A DNA stretch of 64,000 bases from Ridgeia piscesae (Eukaryota; Annelida; Polychaeta; Sabellida; Siboglinidae): positions 62,001 to 126,000 of the forward strand of contig JAODUO010000150.1 of NCBI GenBank assembly GCA_025642075.2, in the 5' to 3' direction. A model generated the notes under the pieces. That model saw nothing but the letters and a program-made list of their open reading frames with translations, was not told the origin of the DNA and made no database searches. This document shows positions 1-12,500 of this stretch, in pieces. A program made the translations under genes and the position numbers. Numbering within the stretch: position 1 is the first letter of the stretch; each line of letters begins with the position of its first letter.

Positions 1-1137
1 ACATTGTTTGTGTTGTTTGTGTCAGGCGATGTCTTGTCAGTACGGGTGTTCATGACATTGTTTGTGTTGTTTGTGTCAGGCGATGTCTTGTCAGTACGGG
101 TGTTCATGACATTGTTTGTGTTGTTTGTGTCAGGCGATGTCATGTCAGTACGGGTGTTCATGACATTGTTTGTGTTGTTTGTGTCAGGCGATGTCATGTC
201 AGTACGGGTGTTCATGACATTGTTTGTGTTGTTTGTGTCAGGCGATGTCTTGTCAGTACGGGTGTTCATGACATTGTTTGTGTTGTTTGTGTCAGGCGAT
301 GTCGTGTCAGTACGGGTGTTCATGACATTGTTTGTGTTGTTTTGTCAGGCGATGTCTGTCAGTACGGGTGTTCATGACATTGTTTGTGTTGTTTGTGTCA
401 GGCGATGTCTGTCAGTACGGGTGTTCATGATTGTTTGTGTCGTTTGTGTCAGGCGATGTCTTGTCAGTACGGGTGTTCATGACATTGTTTGTGTCGTTTG
501 TGTCAGGCGATGTCTTGTCAGTACGGGTGTTCATGACATTGTTTGTGTCTTTGTGTCAGGCGATGTCTTGTCAGTACGGGTGTTCATGACATTGTTTGTG
601 TCAGGCGATGTCTTGTCAGTACGGGTGTTCATGACATTGTTTGTGTCAGGCGATGTCTTGTCAGTACGGGTGTTCATGACATTGTTTGTGTTGTTTGTGT
701 CAGGCGATGTCTTGTCAGTACGGGTGTTCATGACATTGTTTGTGTTGTTTGTGTCAGGCGATGTCTTGTCAGTACGGGTGTTCATGACATTGTTTATGTT
801 GTTTGTGTCAGGCGATGTCTTGTCAGTACGGGTGTTCATGACATTGTTTGTGTTGTTTGTGTCAGGCGATGTCTTGTCAGTACGGGTGTTCATGACATTG
901 TTTGTTTGTTTGTGTCAGGCGATGTCTTGTCAGTACGGGTGTTCATGACATTGTTTGTGTTGTTTGTGTCAGGCGATGTCTTGTCAGTACGGGTGTTCAT
1001 GACATTGTTTGTGTTGTTTGTGTCAGGCGATGTCTTGTCAGTATGGGTGTTCATGACATTGTTTGTGTCAGGTGATGTCTTGTCAGTACGGGTGTTCATG
1101 ACATTGTTTGTGTCAGGCGATGTCATGTCAGTATGAG
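1..1137. repeat. 54-bp minisatellite array (about 21 copies), open at left edge
   Basis: Tandem repeat whose commonest unit is 54 bp. It contains the blocks TTGTTTGTGTTGTTTGTGTC, AGGCGATGTCTTGTCAG and TACGGGTGTTCATGACA. Copies of 51, 48 and 39-45 bp arise by loss of TTGTTTGTG blocks (for example 540-660 and 1055-1130). Because 54 is divisible by three, long open frames run through it on both strands, but they only repeat an 18-residue period and are not genes. The array starts before base 1. It ends at about 1130-1137, where the sequence turns abruptly GC-rich. On the plus strand each unit carries a TG-rich tract followed by CAG, like a 3' splice site. Confidence 0.97.
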
Positions 1138-1231
1138 GACAAGCTGCGTCAGACCCACCCATTGCGTCGGTCCCAGAGTCTCGGTGGCCTCAGTCTTTCG
1201 TTTCACTCCAAGGCCATCCTCTCCTGACGTC
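1123..1231 (+). CDS. Possible 3'-terminal coding exon of an unidentified gene
   Basis: Right after the minisatellite the sequence turns GC-rich and carries a reading frame ending in TGA at 1229-1231. In frame after an AG at 1121-1122 or 1136-1137 it reads ...YEDKLRQTHPLRRSQSLG followed by about 12 more residues. The mix of charged residues, serines and leucines resembles a real C-terminus, and each AG follows a T/G-rich tract. I do not recognise the family. A second frame stays open to 1333 (ends ...GQMMNYR), so even the frame is uncertain. If real, the gene runs on the plus strand and its other exons lie left of the window, beyond the array. The basis is composition and splice-site fit only. 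Confidence 0.35.
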
Positions 1232-1856
1232 GCGCTCCAGCGAACAGCGACCGAACTCGCTGACAGTCGCACGGCCACTCGAGGCGGTCTTGTACATGTT
1301 CCACCTGCTGGTCAGATGATGAACTACCGCTAATCGATATTCAAGCATGTGTGGAAATCGACTGAATGACTGTGGATTGGGCATCGTCGACTGATTTTAT
1401 GTGCACTACGGATGCGATATCGACGGGAATGTCGGGCATGTGCAGGTCAGCTGTCAAAATGGAATGAGCCAGAAATGTAGACATGGTTGAATCGAGATCT
1501 GTATCTTTTCCACGTTTTTGCGTAAGATGTATGAGTTATGTAAGAGTCAGGTCCTGCTTTATACGTGTAGGGAATTGTCGAATCCTGCCTCTTGGGGGCT
1601 TTGTAGATATGAAAACTCAAGTACTAGAAATTGTAGGGGGGATACGGCTTCATTTGGATTTAAAAAAAAATTAAATTGTATTATTAGGATTTTTCCTTGG
1701 TAGATGTCATGCAATGTATATATTAATAAATATTATACAGAGGGTGGGCAGCGGAGGAAGCAGTGACACCAACTTTGTTTGGCAGTTTTTCGGTATTTAC
1801 AAAGCCCCCTAGGTGGAATGGTGAATATCAGTTCTACATGAAAAGGCAGATTTCTG

Positions 1857-2000
1857 TCCTGTATAGACCGGTGGATTCCGGTTCAATACGGAATGGTCGA
1901 CTTGTTTTCTATATAGAACAGTGAAGTTCTGGTTTATTCTGAATGGCTAGTTCATGTTCTGTATATAATGGCTGAATGTGAAATGGTCTGTTTTACACTG
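1857..2000. repeat. Diverged tandem repeat, about 50 bp x 3
   Basis: Three decayed copies of a unit that begins CTGTATAGA or a close variant and contains a TTCTGGTT/TTCCGGTT block followed by GAATGG. A partial fourth copy may lie at 2090-2125. It is diverged enough that unit borders are approximate. Confidence 0.4.
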
Positions 2001-3289
2001 GAGCAGCGGATTTTTTCTGACTAAATTTATGTTCAACGTAAGATGACTTTACAGGGAATGTTGGGGTTCTTCTGAAATGCCCTTTCCTGGTCTGTACGGA
2101 ATAACTGAATGGAGCATACTGAGCCCAGGAGATATGTTGGACGGCGATACATTATACTCATAAGGGAAAACATGCAAGTGAGATGTGTCCTGAAATGTTG
2201 ATGTAGTAACGTGCCACAGATGGATGAGAGACCTCTCGGTCGACTTCGCGCCATTAATAGAATTTAGCCGTGTACATAATATACTTAGCTGCCATTCATT
2301 TTCTCACAGTTTGTTTTAGGGTACGTCGCTATAACTTATAAATACAAAAACTATGGACGTGTTTGTTGTAAATTTGCCTCGTAAATGTATATCGAACTAT
2401 TTTAATGCGACGTTCCGTTTTTTGATCTGATTAAATAAGTGTAGCGGAAATCTGATCGTGATGAACTGTTGGTGAATACTATGGACGGCTGTTGGGGGTC
2501 AATGTAGGGGTCAATGGGGGTCAACATCTGCTCAAATGGTGTATGCACAAACCACCAGAGGTGGTTGAATTATCAATAGCACAGGGTACTACCAGGGTCC
2601 AAACATACGATAAGTGGAGGACCCAGAAATGTAGTCGTAATTGTGATGAAGTGTCGACCCCATGGCCACCTTAAAGAAAGGCCACTAACATTAGAGCCAA
2701 TGGAAATTGTTGCTTTTAAAACACATGCTTTTTATATAGGTATTAATCTTATATTAGGAGATTGCTGCCGTCATACCAGGGAGGCTGCATTACCAAAGTT
2801 TAAGAGGGGATTCAGCTTCAGATATTGTCAGCTTTCACATGCAACTTGACATTTGTCACAGGCGATTGTGCTGTGGATATTTTGTGTGATCTTAATTACA
2901 TGAAATTATATCAATAACAACCTGTATGCTACATTTCTGTCGTCAAGAATCACGCCACCTCTTGAGACAACCCATGTCGGCTCTTTCTTTTGAGCTAACC
3001 CCCATACAATAGGCTATTTGACAGCCCCAAATTTCTGTTGGTCAACTCGAATGACGTTGGAGAGCAGGACAGATCGGCTGGTTTAGAATCGCAGTTTCGA
3101 CATTCGTATCGTGGCTCATTCACTGTGACTATTTATTTTCAGCTGCATTCTAAATGTAGTTTTAAGAGGAGCTTTATATTATTAGTGCATTGTAAGCCAG
3201 TTGTGGCCTGTGAGTTGGTCAATACCTGTACAGGATACTCAGTGAAATGGCAGTGTTTTGTATGTGTCAGTATCATATATTTTGGTGTT

Positions 3290-5240
3290 TGCAAGGGGCC
3301 ATTTCACAAAAGTTCTTGTGAGCTCATAAGCTAGTATTGCTCTTTACTGTACAGAAAACTACCAAGTGTCAACATTGAGCGGCAACTCTGGAAGACTTTC
3401 GCCAGCGTGTCATGGAAATAGTGTCCCCAGTGATACCACAGTGACATTTTGTCAAAGTTCCTTGTAACAGATTCTGTTTAAAATGCATTTTCCGTATGAT
3501 CTCGTTATTTTGTGAAATGGTTCCCAGCATTGTCATCTGTTCTGAATGTATCCTGATGATGTCATCAGATTCTGATGTGTCCTGGTGTCATCAGTTTATG
3601 TGTATCCTGGTGTCATCAGTTTATGTGTCCTGATGTCATAGGTTTATGTGTGTCCTGATGTCATCTGGTGTGTGTTGATGTTGAATCAGACAAGATGTTA
3701 TCAGGCAGTAATATTAAGTTAAATACGATAAATAACCTGTACACCTGACGCCTTGCATTATTGCTTGCACAAATGATTCTGCGAAGATTTTCCTCCGAGA
3801 ATGTTTATGAACTTGACACACCTGCTAACAAGATGATTAATGTGGTCATCTTTCTGTGTGTGATGGATAATAGACGTCCACTGTGTACTCGAGGCAAACA
3901 TAAAATGTGTAGACAAGGCATGGATGACTAATATTGCTAAGTACCAAGTAAGCCATACCCCAGCACCGTTGACAAAATGTGTGGAAATATGTCCGGGTTT
4001 CAGAGCAAAACGTGATTACTACCATTTAAGAAAATGCCCAAACTTGGATGAGACTTGTTTAAAGACTTGTTGAGTGTTGAGTTAGGATACAATCTAATTT
4101 TAAAACTAATTCTAAAAAAATTAAATCCATTTTCAGCCAATGAGCACTGCTTTGAACATGTGCATCTAATGCCATCTATGCAACAAGCACTGCATGTTTA
4201 TATCACGCTTAGGTCACAAATGAATTCAACATTTTGTGTAACAACTCTTAAAACTGCTACCATTCTTTATTATTTGGAATTTCTAAAATACACAGACTTC
4301 ATTTGCACGTTTTTTATTTAAACTCTGGAAGAAACATGAGTGACTTTTTCTCAAAACGATGAAAATGGGTGTACCTCAATTTCTTCTGAAACCCCTTCGT
4401 GTGTAAACATTACCCAGCGTATTACTGTGGACATGTCCAATATAGAACATGTTGGTGATAGTCGTTCACATATCTGATGTTTCTCATATCCATACTACAG
4501 GCTTGTATAACAGGCCAGATGAAAATAGGGGTCTATTTCAGATATTTTCATAAATATCGGTAATATGTTGGGAGTGCTTAAAAGTGCATCTGTTGTATTT
4601 AAGTATACATGTATGTAAGCCAAGTGTGGCAGGACGGTGTGTTGTAAACATTTGCTTTATAGAAAGAACTGTTCCGTCATCATGATGGTACATGTATCGG
4701 CAACGTTGATTGGTGCATCTGTTTATGACCAGGGGACCATTTCACTAATGTTAACAGCTCTTAAATTCGATTTTGCTCTTTCAAATCAATTTTGATCCTT
4801 AACAGTGATCTCGAATACCTGAAAGGTGCCAACACCACAAAGTGCCAGCGGGATATTGTCGCCGGTGTGTCATGGAAATAGTGTCCTCAGTAATACAGCA
4901 ATGGATATTTGCGTTTAGAAAAAACTCATTAAATTTAAAAATGGATTTTGTTTAAGGATGAATTTTCCCTAAGAGCCCATTACCTTAGATAAATTGTCCC
5001 CAGGTGTAACAAGCTGAGAGTTGTGACGGGCCAAATGAGGTCCTGTGTGTCACACTGCCAAATGTTGACTTTGCTTCATTCTTATTAGCTCATAAGCCCG
5101 GTTTTGTTATTTCAATGCGATTTCGCTCCTTAACACCGACCTTTTATTGTGAAAGCTCTCAAAACCAGGATGCGTCTACAGAACATTTATGTTGGTGTGT
5201 CACAGAAATAGTCTCCTCAATGAATATTTGTATACTGAAT
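3290..5240. repeat. Three diverged copies of a dispersed repeat (about 170-200 bp each)
   Basis: Segments at about 3290-3440, 4730-4900 and 5080-5240 share an ordered set of blocks: a GGGGCCATTTCAC-like start (first two copies), an AGCTCATAAG/AGCTCTTAA block, a TTGCTCTTT/TTCGCTCCTTAA block, and an end containing GTGTCATGGAAATAGTGTCC or GTGTCACAGAAATAGTCTCC. All three are in the same orientation. They look like old copies of one interspersed element (SINE- or MITE-like). The family is not recognised. Confidence 0.6.
3540..3690. repeat. Short degenerate tandem repeat (25-30 bp unit)
   Basis: About five copies of a unit containing ATGTGTCCTGATGTCATCAG with small length changes. It lies in non-coding DNA and shows no coding or splice role. 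Confidence 0.7.
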
Positions 5241-6128
5241 AATTTAATAACAGATTTGGATTAATATTGAATGGATATGAATATCGTCTGACTCGTTTTT
5301 AACACACTTGTAAACATGTGTTAGACAGGAAAGATATCGGCTGCTGGGAAGTGGGTTGTCTTACCCACATCTCCTCCATTTAAGGGGAAATATTTCACTT
5401 TGTATGTTAACGATTGTGCAATAAGACAGGGTTTTACACCCTCTATATTACGTTACCAAAAAATATTAGATTAGTGAAATACTTCTGGGGAGTGCCCCAG
5501 ATCCGTTCATGTGAACGTTTGGCTGGTTGTGGCGGAGATGATAATTACCCTTGTAGAAAAGGCACACATCAGTAAGAGTACTTTTGGTGTATTTTGCCTG
5601 CATGTATTTCCAATCTCATGAGCTGTTTTTGTGAGTTGTCGTATTCGGGAGCCTGGGAAGATTCTGTGCATTAGGCAAAGACTGTCAAATTGTAGTCTTC
5701 AGTCTCTGTGCATGGGGCAAACTCTGTGTTGTCAAGACTCACTTTGCGCTTTGACGACACGTTATCAGTTTTTACATTTTTATGTTATCGTCTGATAGTG
5801 GGCAGGACATATGTGGATTCTCCTGTCTCGGCTGTTATGATGTGAAGTTAGACGTATGTATGGCGACGCACTGATGTAAACTGCTTAGTTAAGACATAGC
5901 TATATGGAAGAAACACATCATGGTAATATTGAGATTTCACACTGTCGATATAAGTGCTAATAAATCATGTGAATGTCAATGAACAATCGCTTGTTAAATG
6001 TTTCTTCTGCAGTTTTATTTCAATCACACCAGAAACATTACAATTTGTTCAAGTCCAGTTTTTATGCCTTAAATTAAGCTTAGGCTGTTGCCAGAGTAGC
6101 TCTCTGGCAAGAAGCTCAGATGTTGGTT

Positions 6129-6490
6129 ATTGCCAGAGCAGAATTGGCTGGATTGGGACGTGCGTGCGCACATCCGTTTAGTGATATTTTCAGTGAATAC
6201 ACGTCAATATACTAATAATGACTTCAGGTAAATGTGATGTTCTGAATTTTTTTTGCGTGATTTGGACTACAAGCTTGGCAAGGAAATTGAGACCGGATTT
6301 ACATACAAGGCAACTGTGTTCTCAATTTCTCTGCCAAGATCGTCCAAATCTTGCAAAAAAAGTAATTCAGTGTCGCATTTATCGGTAAGTCATTAATACA
6401 GTATGTCGATGCGTATTCACTGAAAATATTGCTAACCGAACGTGCGTGGATGCATATCCCCATCCGTCCAGATCTGATCTGGCAGTATAA
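6129..6490. repeat. Large imperfect inverted repeat (arms about 165-170 bp, loop about 25 bp)
   Basis: The left arm (6129-6292) and the reverse complement of the right arm (6318-6490) align along their length. Shared blocks in order are TTGCCAGA/CTGCCAGA, a CGTGCGTG/ACGCACG block, ATATTTTCAGTGAATAC, TAATGACTT, a TTTTTTTGC run, GATTTGGAC and GAAATTGAGA. The arms differ by scattered substitutions and small indels. Such a structure is typical of a foldback MITE or of a locus giving long hairpin RNA. No coding capacity is seen. Confidence 0.85.
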
Positions 6491-9181
6491 TGATATTCGC
6501 ACTTATTGCAGAAGCAAGATTATTTTCACAACCGTTATGTTTTCCACCAACAATTCACCAAGATATAATGACTCCTAATTGAAGAAATCAAAATACTAAC
6601 AGACAGCATACTTTTGCAGTCATAGCAATGAATTGTGTGGAAAACATTACGATGATTTTCTACCTGGTATCTATAAAATATCTACACAACATAAAATTAT
6701 ACCAATTATTTGGCCTGCCTGCCCTCTTATAACGACATCTACTTAACTTGTATCATTTGGAAATTTACATCTATTCTCGGATTATTGCAGTCCCATCAAT
6801 ATTGTCATCGATTGTGAGAACAAATATACATGGGTAATTACAATTTTATCATTATATCACGAACACATGCAAGCATGAATTTGCTACTATCCAAATTGCA
6901 TAAGCATCACCACAAATTGAAATACTGTAACCCGACTTATAAAAAAGTTGATTTTGACACTTCAAAGTATTTTAAGTAATTCCAATGTTTCTGAACAAAA
7001 TGGGAATTAATACAAGCTCTTTTTGGCATCCTTGGCTATAAACTGTGGTGGATATTTGAAGTCTTCACACATTAATTGTAGCAATGCGTGCTCGGATGCT
7101 TTCCTGAAATTGATGGTTGGGAATAATGTGTAAAACAGCTGAGGACTTGAAACAGAACGCAATATAGGAACTTACCTTTTACCTGGACACACCTGCTTGA
7201 ACAAGGTAGAGTCCACTGCTTCAACCAAGATGAACAAATAGGCACCAATGAAGTAACCGACAAACTCTACCACCATGTCATAGGCACAAGATTTGGTCCA
7301 TGTTCTTTATTTCACACAAGATATGAAACATTACAAGCACACATTCCATTTAACATAGCACAGAAAGATACACCGAGTGTATTCTTAGACAACAAACCTG
7401 TTAGACATTGTACCAAAATAGGAACTCTGATGAATAAAATATAGCTCAACAAGATGTTGACTTATTGGGAAAACTGACCCTTTTACACCAACTGGGAACT
7501 AATAATAGCAAATATAAAGATTCACTTCAGAATTAGGCCAATACAATAAAAAACCATCATGCGAAAATATTCAGCAACATGATTTTTTATTCCATTCTAA
7601 CACATTTTATTCTGAAACTACTGCTATGTAAGAACCGGTTTTTCTTGTTAGAAAAAACCCAGCTTAATTTTGTATACTTACTGTGGCATATGAAATGTGT
7701 AGACGGATAATCTGATACAAAACCATAAGATGTTCTTCACCAACACAACGGGTCACATCACAGTTTCATAATCTAACAGCATCTCAGTAATAAACACTTT
7801 CATTTTCGGTTTTACATAGATAACAAAATGAAACCACTGCTTGTCCAATGCCTACAACGGACACCCATAAATATAACTAACAACGTATTATAACACCATT
7901 ATTATAATGTCTTCATTGGTCAGCAATAGTGCAGACAATCATATTTGCCATAAAAATAAATCATAACACACGACAACTTTGCAAGAACCTGTAGCAGCAT
8001 CTGCTTAATAAGCAAATTCGTCCACTTTTCCAAAAAATATATTTGCGTAATCTTCAGCCTTGAAAACCACACTACAGTCACAATACATGTTCACCTTCAA
8101 TGCAAAGACCAGCACATAATTGACCAGTTCGTAACCTCTGAAATGATGTAATTTCCACTTAGTGCATCCTGACGTGATTTTGCAGGTTTCAATCTCAATC
8201 ATATAACATTTCCCTGAAATCGTGGTGTCGGTTTATAAGAAAAGCACTGCACAACAAAGTTGCCCAACTACACTAGTCATTTGGCATAACCTGAAAAAAA
8301 TATATATTAACCCCCTCCACCCTAGCAGTAGTAGCCATCAGTTCTTGCTACATGTCGGCGGCAATTAAGTTCCGGCCGTCATGTACCAAGTAAATTTATA
8401 CACATGGTCCACATATATGTTCATCCAATCATCTGGTGTCTTACAGCTGTGAACGTTTCCAGTTCTTGTTTATGCATAATCGGACGACTGCATTAGTGAC
8501 ACCGAGACAACATGTCAACGAAGCACCACACATGTTTACATGTTTTATATTTGTCCACAATGTCTGTCGGTCGGTCGGAAACACACCATGACCAAATCGG
8601 TAGCATCGACATGTTAATTTATTAATACTACACAGGGATACATACCGTGTTACTGATATAACACAACACACATTACAAGCACAAACGTACGAGTGCTGAC
8701 AATACTTAATGTCTACAGTTAACACAGCCGACAGAACGTCTTCAACTCCCGAATATTTTCACGTGTCGTCAGCTTCACGTTACATGGCATTAATGCACAC
8801 ATACATGTATATGGCGTAACACAAATGGCCAATGGCGTAACAGAGGCAAACCAACCGAACCAACAGTGTATGAAAAAGCCTTCAGTATTTACAGCTAAAA
8901 TTTTGCAGGCAATAGCAAACTCTTGTTTCTCTAAAGCATCTTAACGAATGCACTCGATAACACTTTGGCATGACTCTTGAGTAGATTCCCGCACAAACCA
9001 CTTTCTGTTCTGCAAATAACTAGTGCTTCTACTGTTCGATACAGTAACAGAAAACAGGTGTAAACCTAGTCCAGCTAGACATGCAGCTGATTTCTCAGGT
9101 GAGCTGGCTGTATTCTTGATGGCAAATCTTAGATAGTGAACAACACTTTATTAACTGAACAACTGGACACTGCAAAAGTAA

Positions 9182-9187
9182 TTTATT
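9182..9187 (-). terminator. Candidate poly(A) signal of the desaturase gene
   Basis: AATAAA on the minus strand about 330 nt after the desaturase stop codon (9515). A weaker ATTAAA lies at 9312-9317, about 200 nt after the stop. Which is used cannot be told from the sequence, and a longer 3' UTR is possible. Confidence 0.4.
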
Positions 9188-9514
9188 CATATCTCTAACA
9201 TATATAAAATAGCCTCTTTCATAGAGGATTTGGCAACAGGACAAGTTCATGCGTGAAACAATTTACTCCGACGGAAAAACATACACTTACAAAGATAAAC
9301 ATAAAACTTGGTTTAATTTCGATGTTCTTTGAGATCGAACCTAGGAAAATTTGCGGCATCCATGGCTCAGCTAACCTCAGCTACACATTCCCATGAAATC
9401 AGGAGGGAAGTGGGAACAACCAATACCAAAAGCTCATGCAAGCAACAGCGGTTGGAGACGGTGTCTGGTGAAATATTGGCCCCCGTTGCAAAGTCTCCTA
9501 TGTTGGCTGGAGGG

Positions 9515-12500
9515 TCACAGCTTGTGGTATGTGTGATAGTAGGAGTACCAGATCTCACCCGAGTGCTTCAGCGACCTGCAACACACAACAGCACATTCTA
9601 ATACACAACAGCACATTCTAATACACAACAGCACATTCTAATACACAACAGCACATTCTAACACACAACAGCACATTGTAATACACAACAGCACATACTA
9701 ACACACAACAGCACATTCTAACACCCAACAGCACATTTTAACACACAACAGCACATTCTAATACACAACAGCACATTCTAACACACAACAGTGCATTCTG
9801 ATACACAACAGCACATTCTAACACACAACAGTGCATTCTGATACACAACAGCACATTCTAATACACAACAGCACATTCTAATACACAACAGCACATTCTA
9901 ATACACAACAGCACATACTAACACACAACAGCACATTCTAATACACAACAGCACATTCTAATACACAACAGCACATACTAACACACAACAGCACATTATA
10001 ATACACAACAGCACATTATAATACACAACAGCACATTCTAACACACAACAGCGCATTCTAACACACAACAGCACATTGTAATACACAACAGCACATTCTA
10101 ACACACAACAGCACATACTAACACACAACAGCACATTCTAATACACAACAGCACATACTAACACACAACAGCACATTCTAACACACAACAGCACATTCTA
10201 ACACACAACAGCACATTCTAACACACAACAGCACATACTAACACACAACAGCACATTCTAATACACAACAGCACATACTAACACACACAGCACATTCTAA
10301 CACACAACAGCACATTCTAACACACAACAGCACATTCTAATACACAACAGCACATTGTAATACACAACATCACATTCTAACACACAACAGCACATACTAA
10401 CACACAACAGCGCATTCTAACACACAACAGCACATTGTAATACACAACAGCACATTCTAACACACAACAGCACATTCTAATACACAACAGCACATTCTAA
10501 CACACAACAGCACATTCTAACACACAACAGCACATTCTAACACACAACAGCTCATTCTAACACACAACAGCACACTCCCTGCATTGTATGCAATTTCACG
10601 ACAACAAACTCATCTAATTACTCTATGGCATCTTAACTTAAAAAATCTGTTTTATTCTAATCCTATGCATATCTGTGGGATCCTCGGGGTGTCGAGGCTG
10701 GAGCACATCCGGAATGTGGAATTAAGACGACTACAGTGTACTGAACCTCCCACCAACTGACGAGGTCATGTGTAATGTAGTGGACGCCTGCGATTGTCTG
10801 GGCATGTACAAAGGCGACAGGAGAACAACGTCGCCCGCAGAGTCATGAAATTTGCGCCACCAGGTGTCAGACGACGGGGACATCCAAGGAAGACGTGGAA
10901 ACAGCAGATGAGAGGACGTGAGGAAGGTGGGGTCACTGTGGAGGAGGAGGACTAGGCTGACTCCTTGTAGATAGGGAAAACGGCCATTAAGGCAAGCCTG
11001 CATGCGTCCAGTAAATTCTTACGATATACACCCACCTGACAATGTCAAAGAATGCTGTTAGAATGGGCTTGTTCTGGAACTCGATGTTGTATTTCTTGCA
11101 CAGTTCCCGTACGAGCGGGGTCACCTTGTACAGGTTGTGGCGCGGCATCGTCGGGAAGAGGCTGCCATGGCAACAAGGTCAATGTCAAAAACAAGGTCAA
11201 GGTCACGTTCAACAAACAAAATATCTGAGATTTTGTCAATGGCATCAACTAAAGCAATGTCTGTGAGGAAGGGAAGGTGTTCTTGACAGTGGCAATATAA
11301 CAATATGATTGAGAACTGTGATTTGCTTAGCTTGCATTATTACATATCATACCATTTAGTGACTCATCTGAACAGGCTTGTGGGCAGTAATGTTTCTGTT
11401 CTTAAACTAATGCAGTAAGACCTCATTTTACAATCGTGTTGTTCAGTTCAATTACAGTTTTAATTTAAGGTTTGGTTTCATTTCTCTCAGTTAGCATTTA
11501 CTCAACCACATGTAATGTAATTTAGCCTGTATTTATTTTGTTAATCCACTACGCTTCGCTTTTCGCTTTTCAGCACTTCGCGTTGTCATTTCATTTACCC
11601 GTTAACTTTATTGTACAGTGGAACCCCTTGTTTAAGACCGCCCCCCAAATCAGAGTGGGGCGGTCTTAAAAGAGGGGTGGTCTCTCGTGAGGGGTTTGCA
11701 ACATTCAACACTAGGGGGCGCTTATAACGACTAACATCAACACTAGGGGGCGCTTACAACCACTAAGTAGTAAAATACACCAAATAAAAAGTAGAAAATA
11801 AAAAATGAGATAACATATTAACAACAACAAAATTATTTATTCTCTTTATTTTATGTGTGACACGTTTCAGTATAAGTTTAATTTTGAATCGTTTTTTAAA
11901 ATAATATCTGATAAAAAGTATCCTCATTTTGAATCGTTTTTAATTATATCTGATAAAAAGTATTCTCATTTAATTTATTGAAAATTCGGTCTGAGGGGCT
12001 AAAAAGTGCTGCCACCTCACGGCGTCTGGGTAATCGCACCGCGGTCGCCATTTTGTTGTCCTTTCCAGCGCCGCAAAACGATCTTTTACTTTCTGATCTA
12101 ATCATGAAAACGACCTCTTACAGCCGCGAAACTTCCTCTGTAATAACTCATATTACATATACACACGCTAGGTCATAACATGTAATCATTTAAATTGCTG
12201 TGAAGAATAAAATTCACAAATCTAAATCGTGCTAAACTAAAGTCGACACCGCCTGCGACTGTTACGCGCAGGCCGTAGATTACCGTGGCGTTACGTCGAT
12301 ATTTTATCGTGGTGTCGCTAAATCTGGATTCCGGTTTTATCCTAAGCTAACCTAAAACTTAGCCTAAGTTTCTAAACTTTAATCATACACAAGTTTCTAA
12401 ACTTTAGTCATACACAACATGGATATTTAATCGCGGAGTTACGCGTAGACACCGACGGTGAACTTGTCCGCCATGATGTTTTGCCGGCGAGTTCTTGCGC

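Larger units (their letters stand above)
1232..9180. other. Gene-poor, repeat-rich stretch between a possible plus-strand gene end and the FADS 3' end
   Basis: About 8 kb of AT-rich DNA in which I find no spliced or intact gene. Open frames are short (under 100 codons), lack recognisable motifs and have no consistent splice sites. It contains diverged short repeats (1857-2000, 3540-3690), three copies of a dispersed repeat (3.29, 4.73 and 5.07 kb) and a large inverted repeat (6129-6490), listed separately. The left part may include the 3' UTR of the possible gene ending at 1231, for example with AATAAA near 1725. The part nearest 9.2 kb may include an alternative long 3' UTR of the desaturase. 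Confidence 0.6.

Noticed and set aside
4..1136. Long open frames (up to 314 codons) across the left-edge array
   Set aside because: They are a by-product of a 54-bp (18-codon) repeat without stops. The translation is a simple periodic string with no family resemblance, and frames are open on both strands.
9577..10573. Possible CRISPR-like array of regular short repeats
   Set aside because: Units are directly contiguous with no unique spacers, and the setting is a eukaryotic intron. It is a minisatellite.
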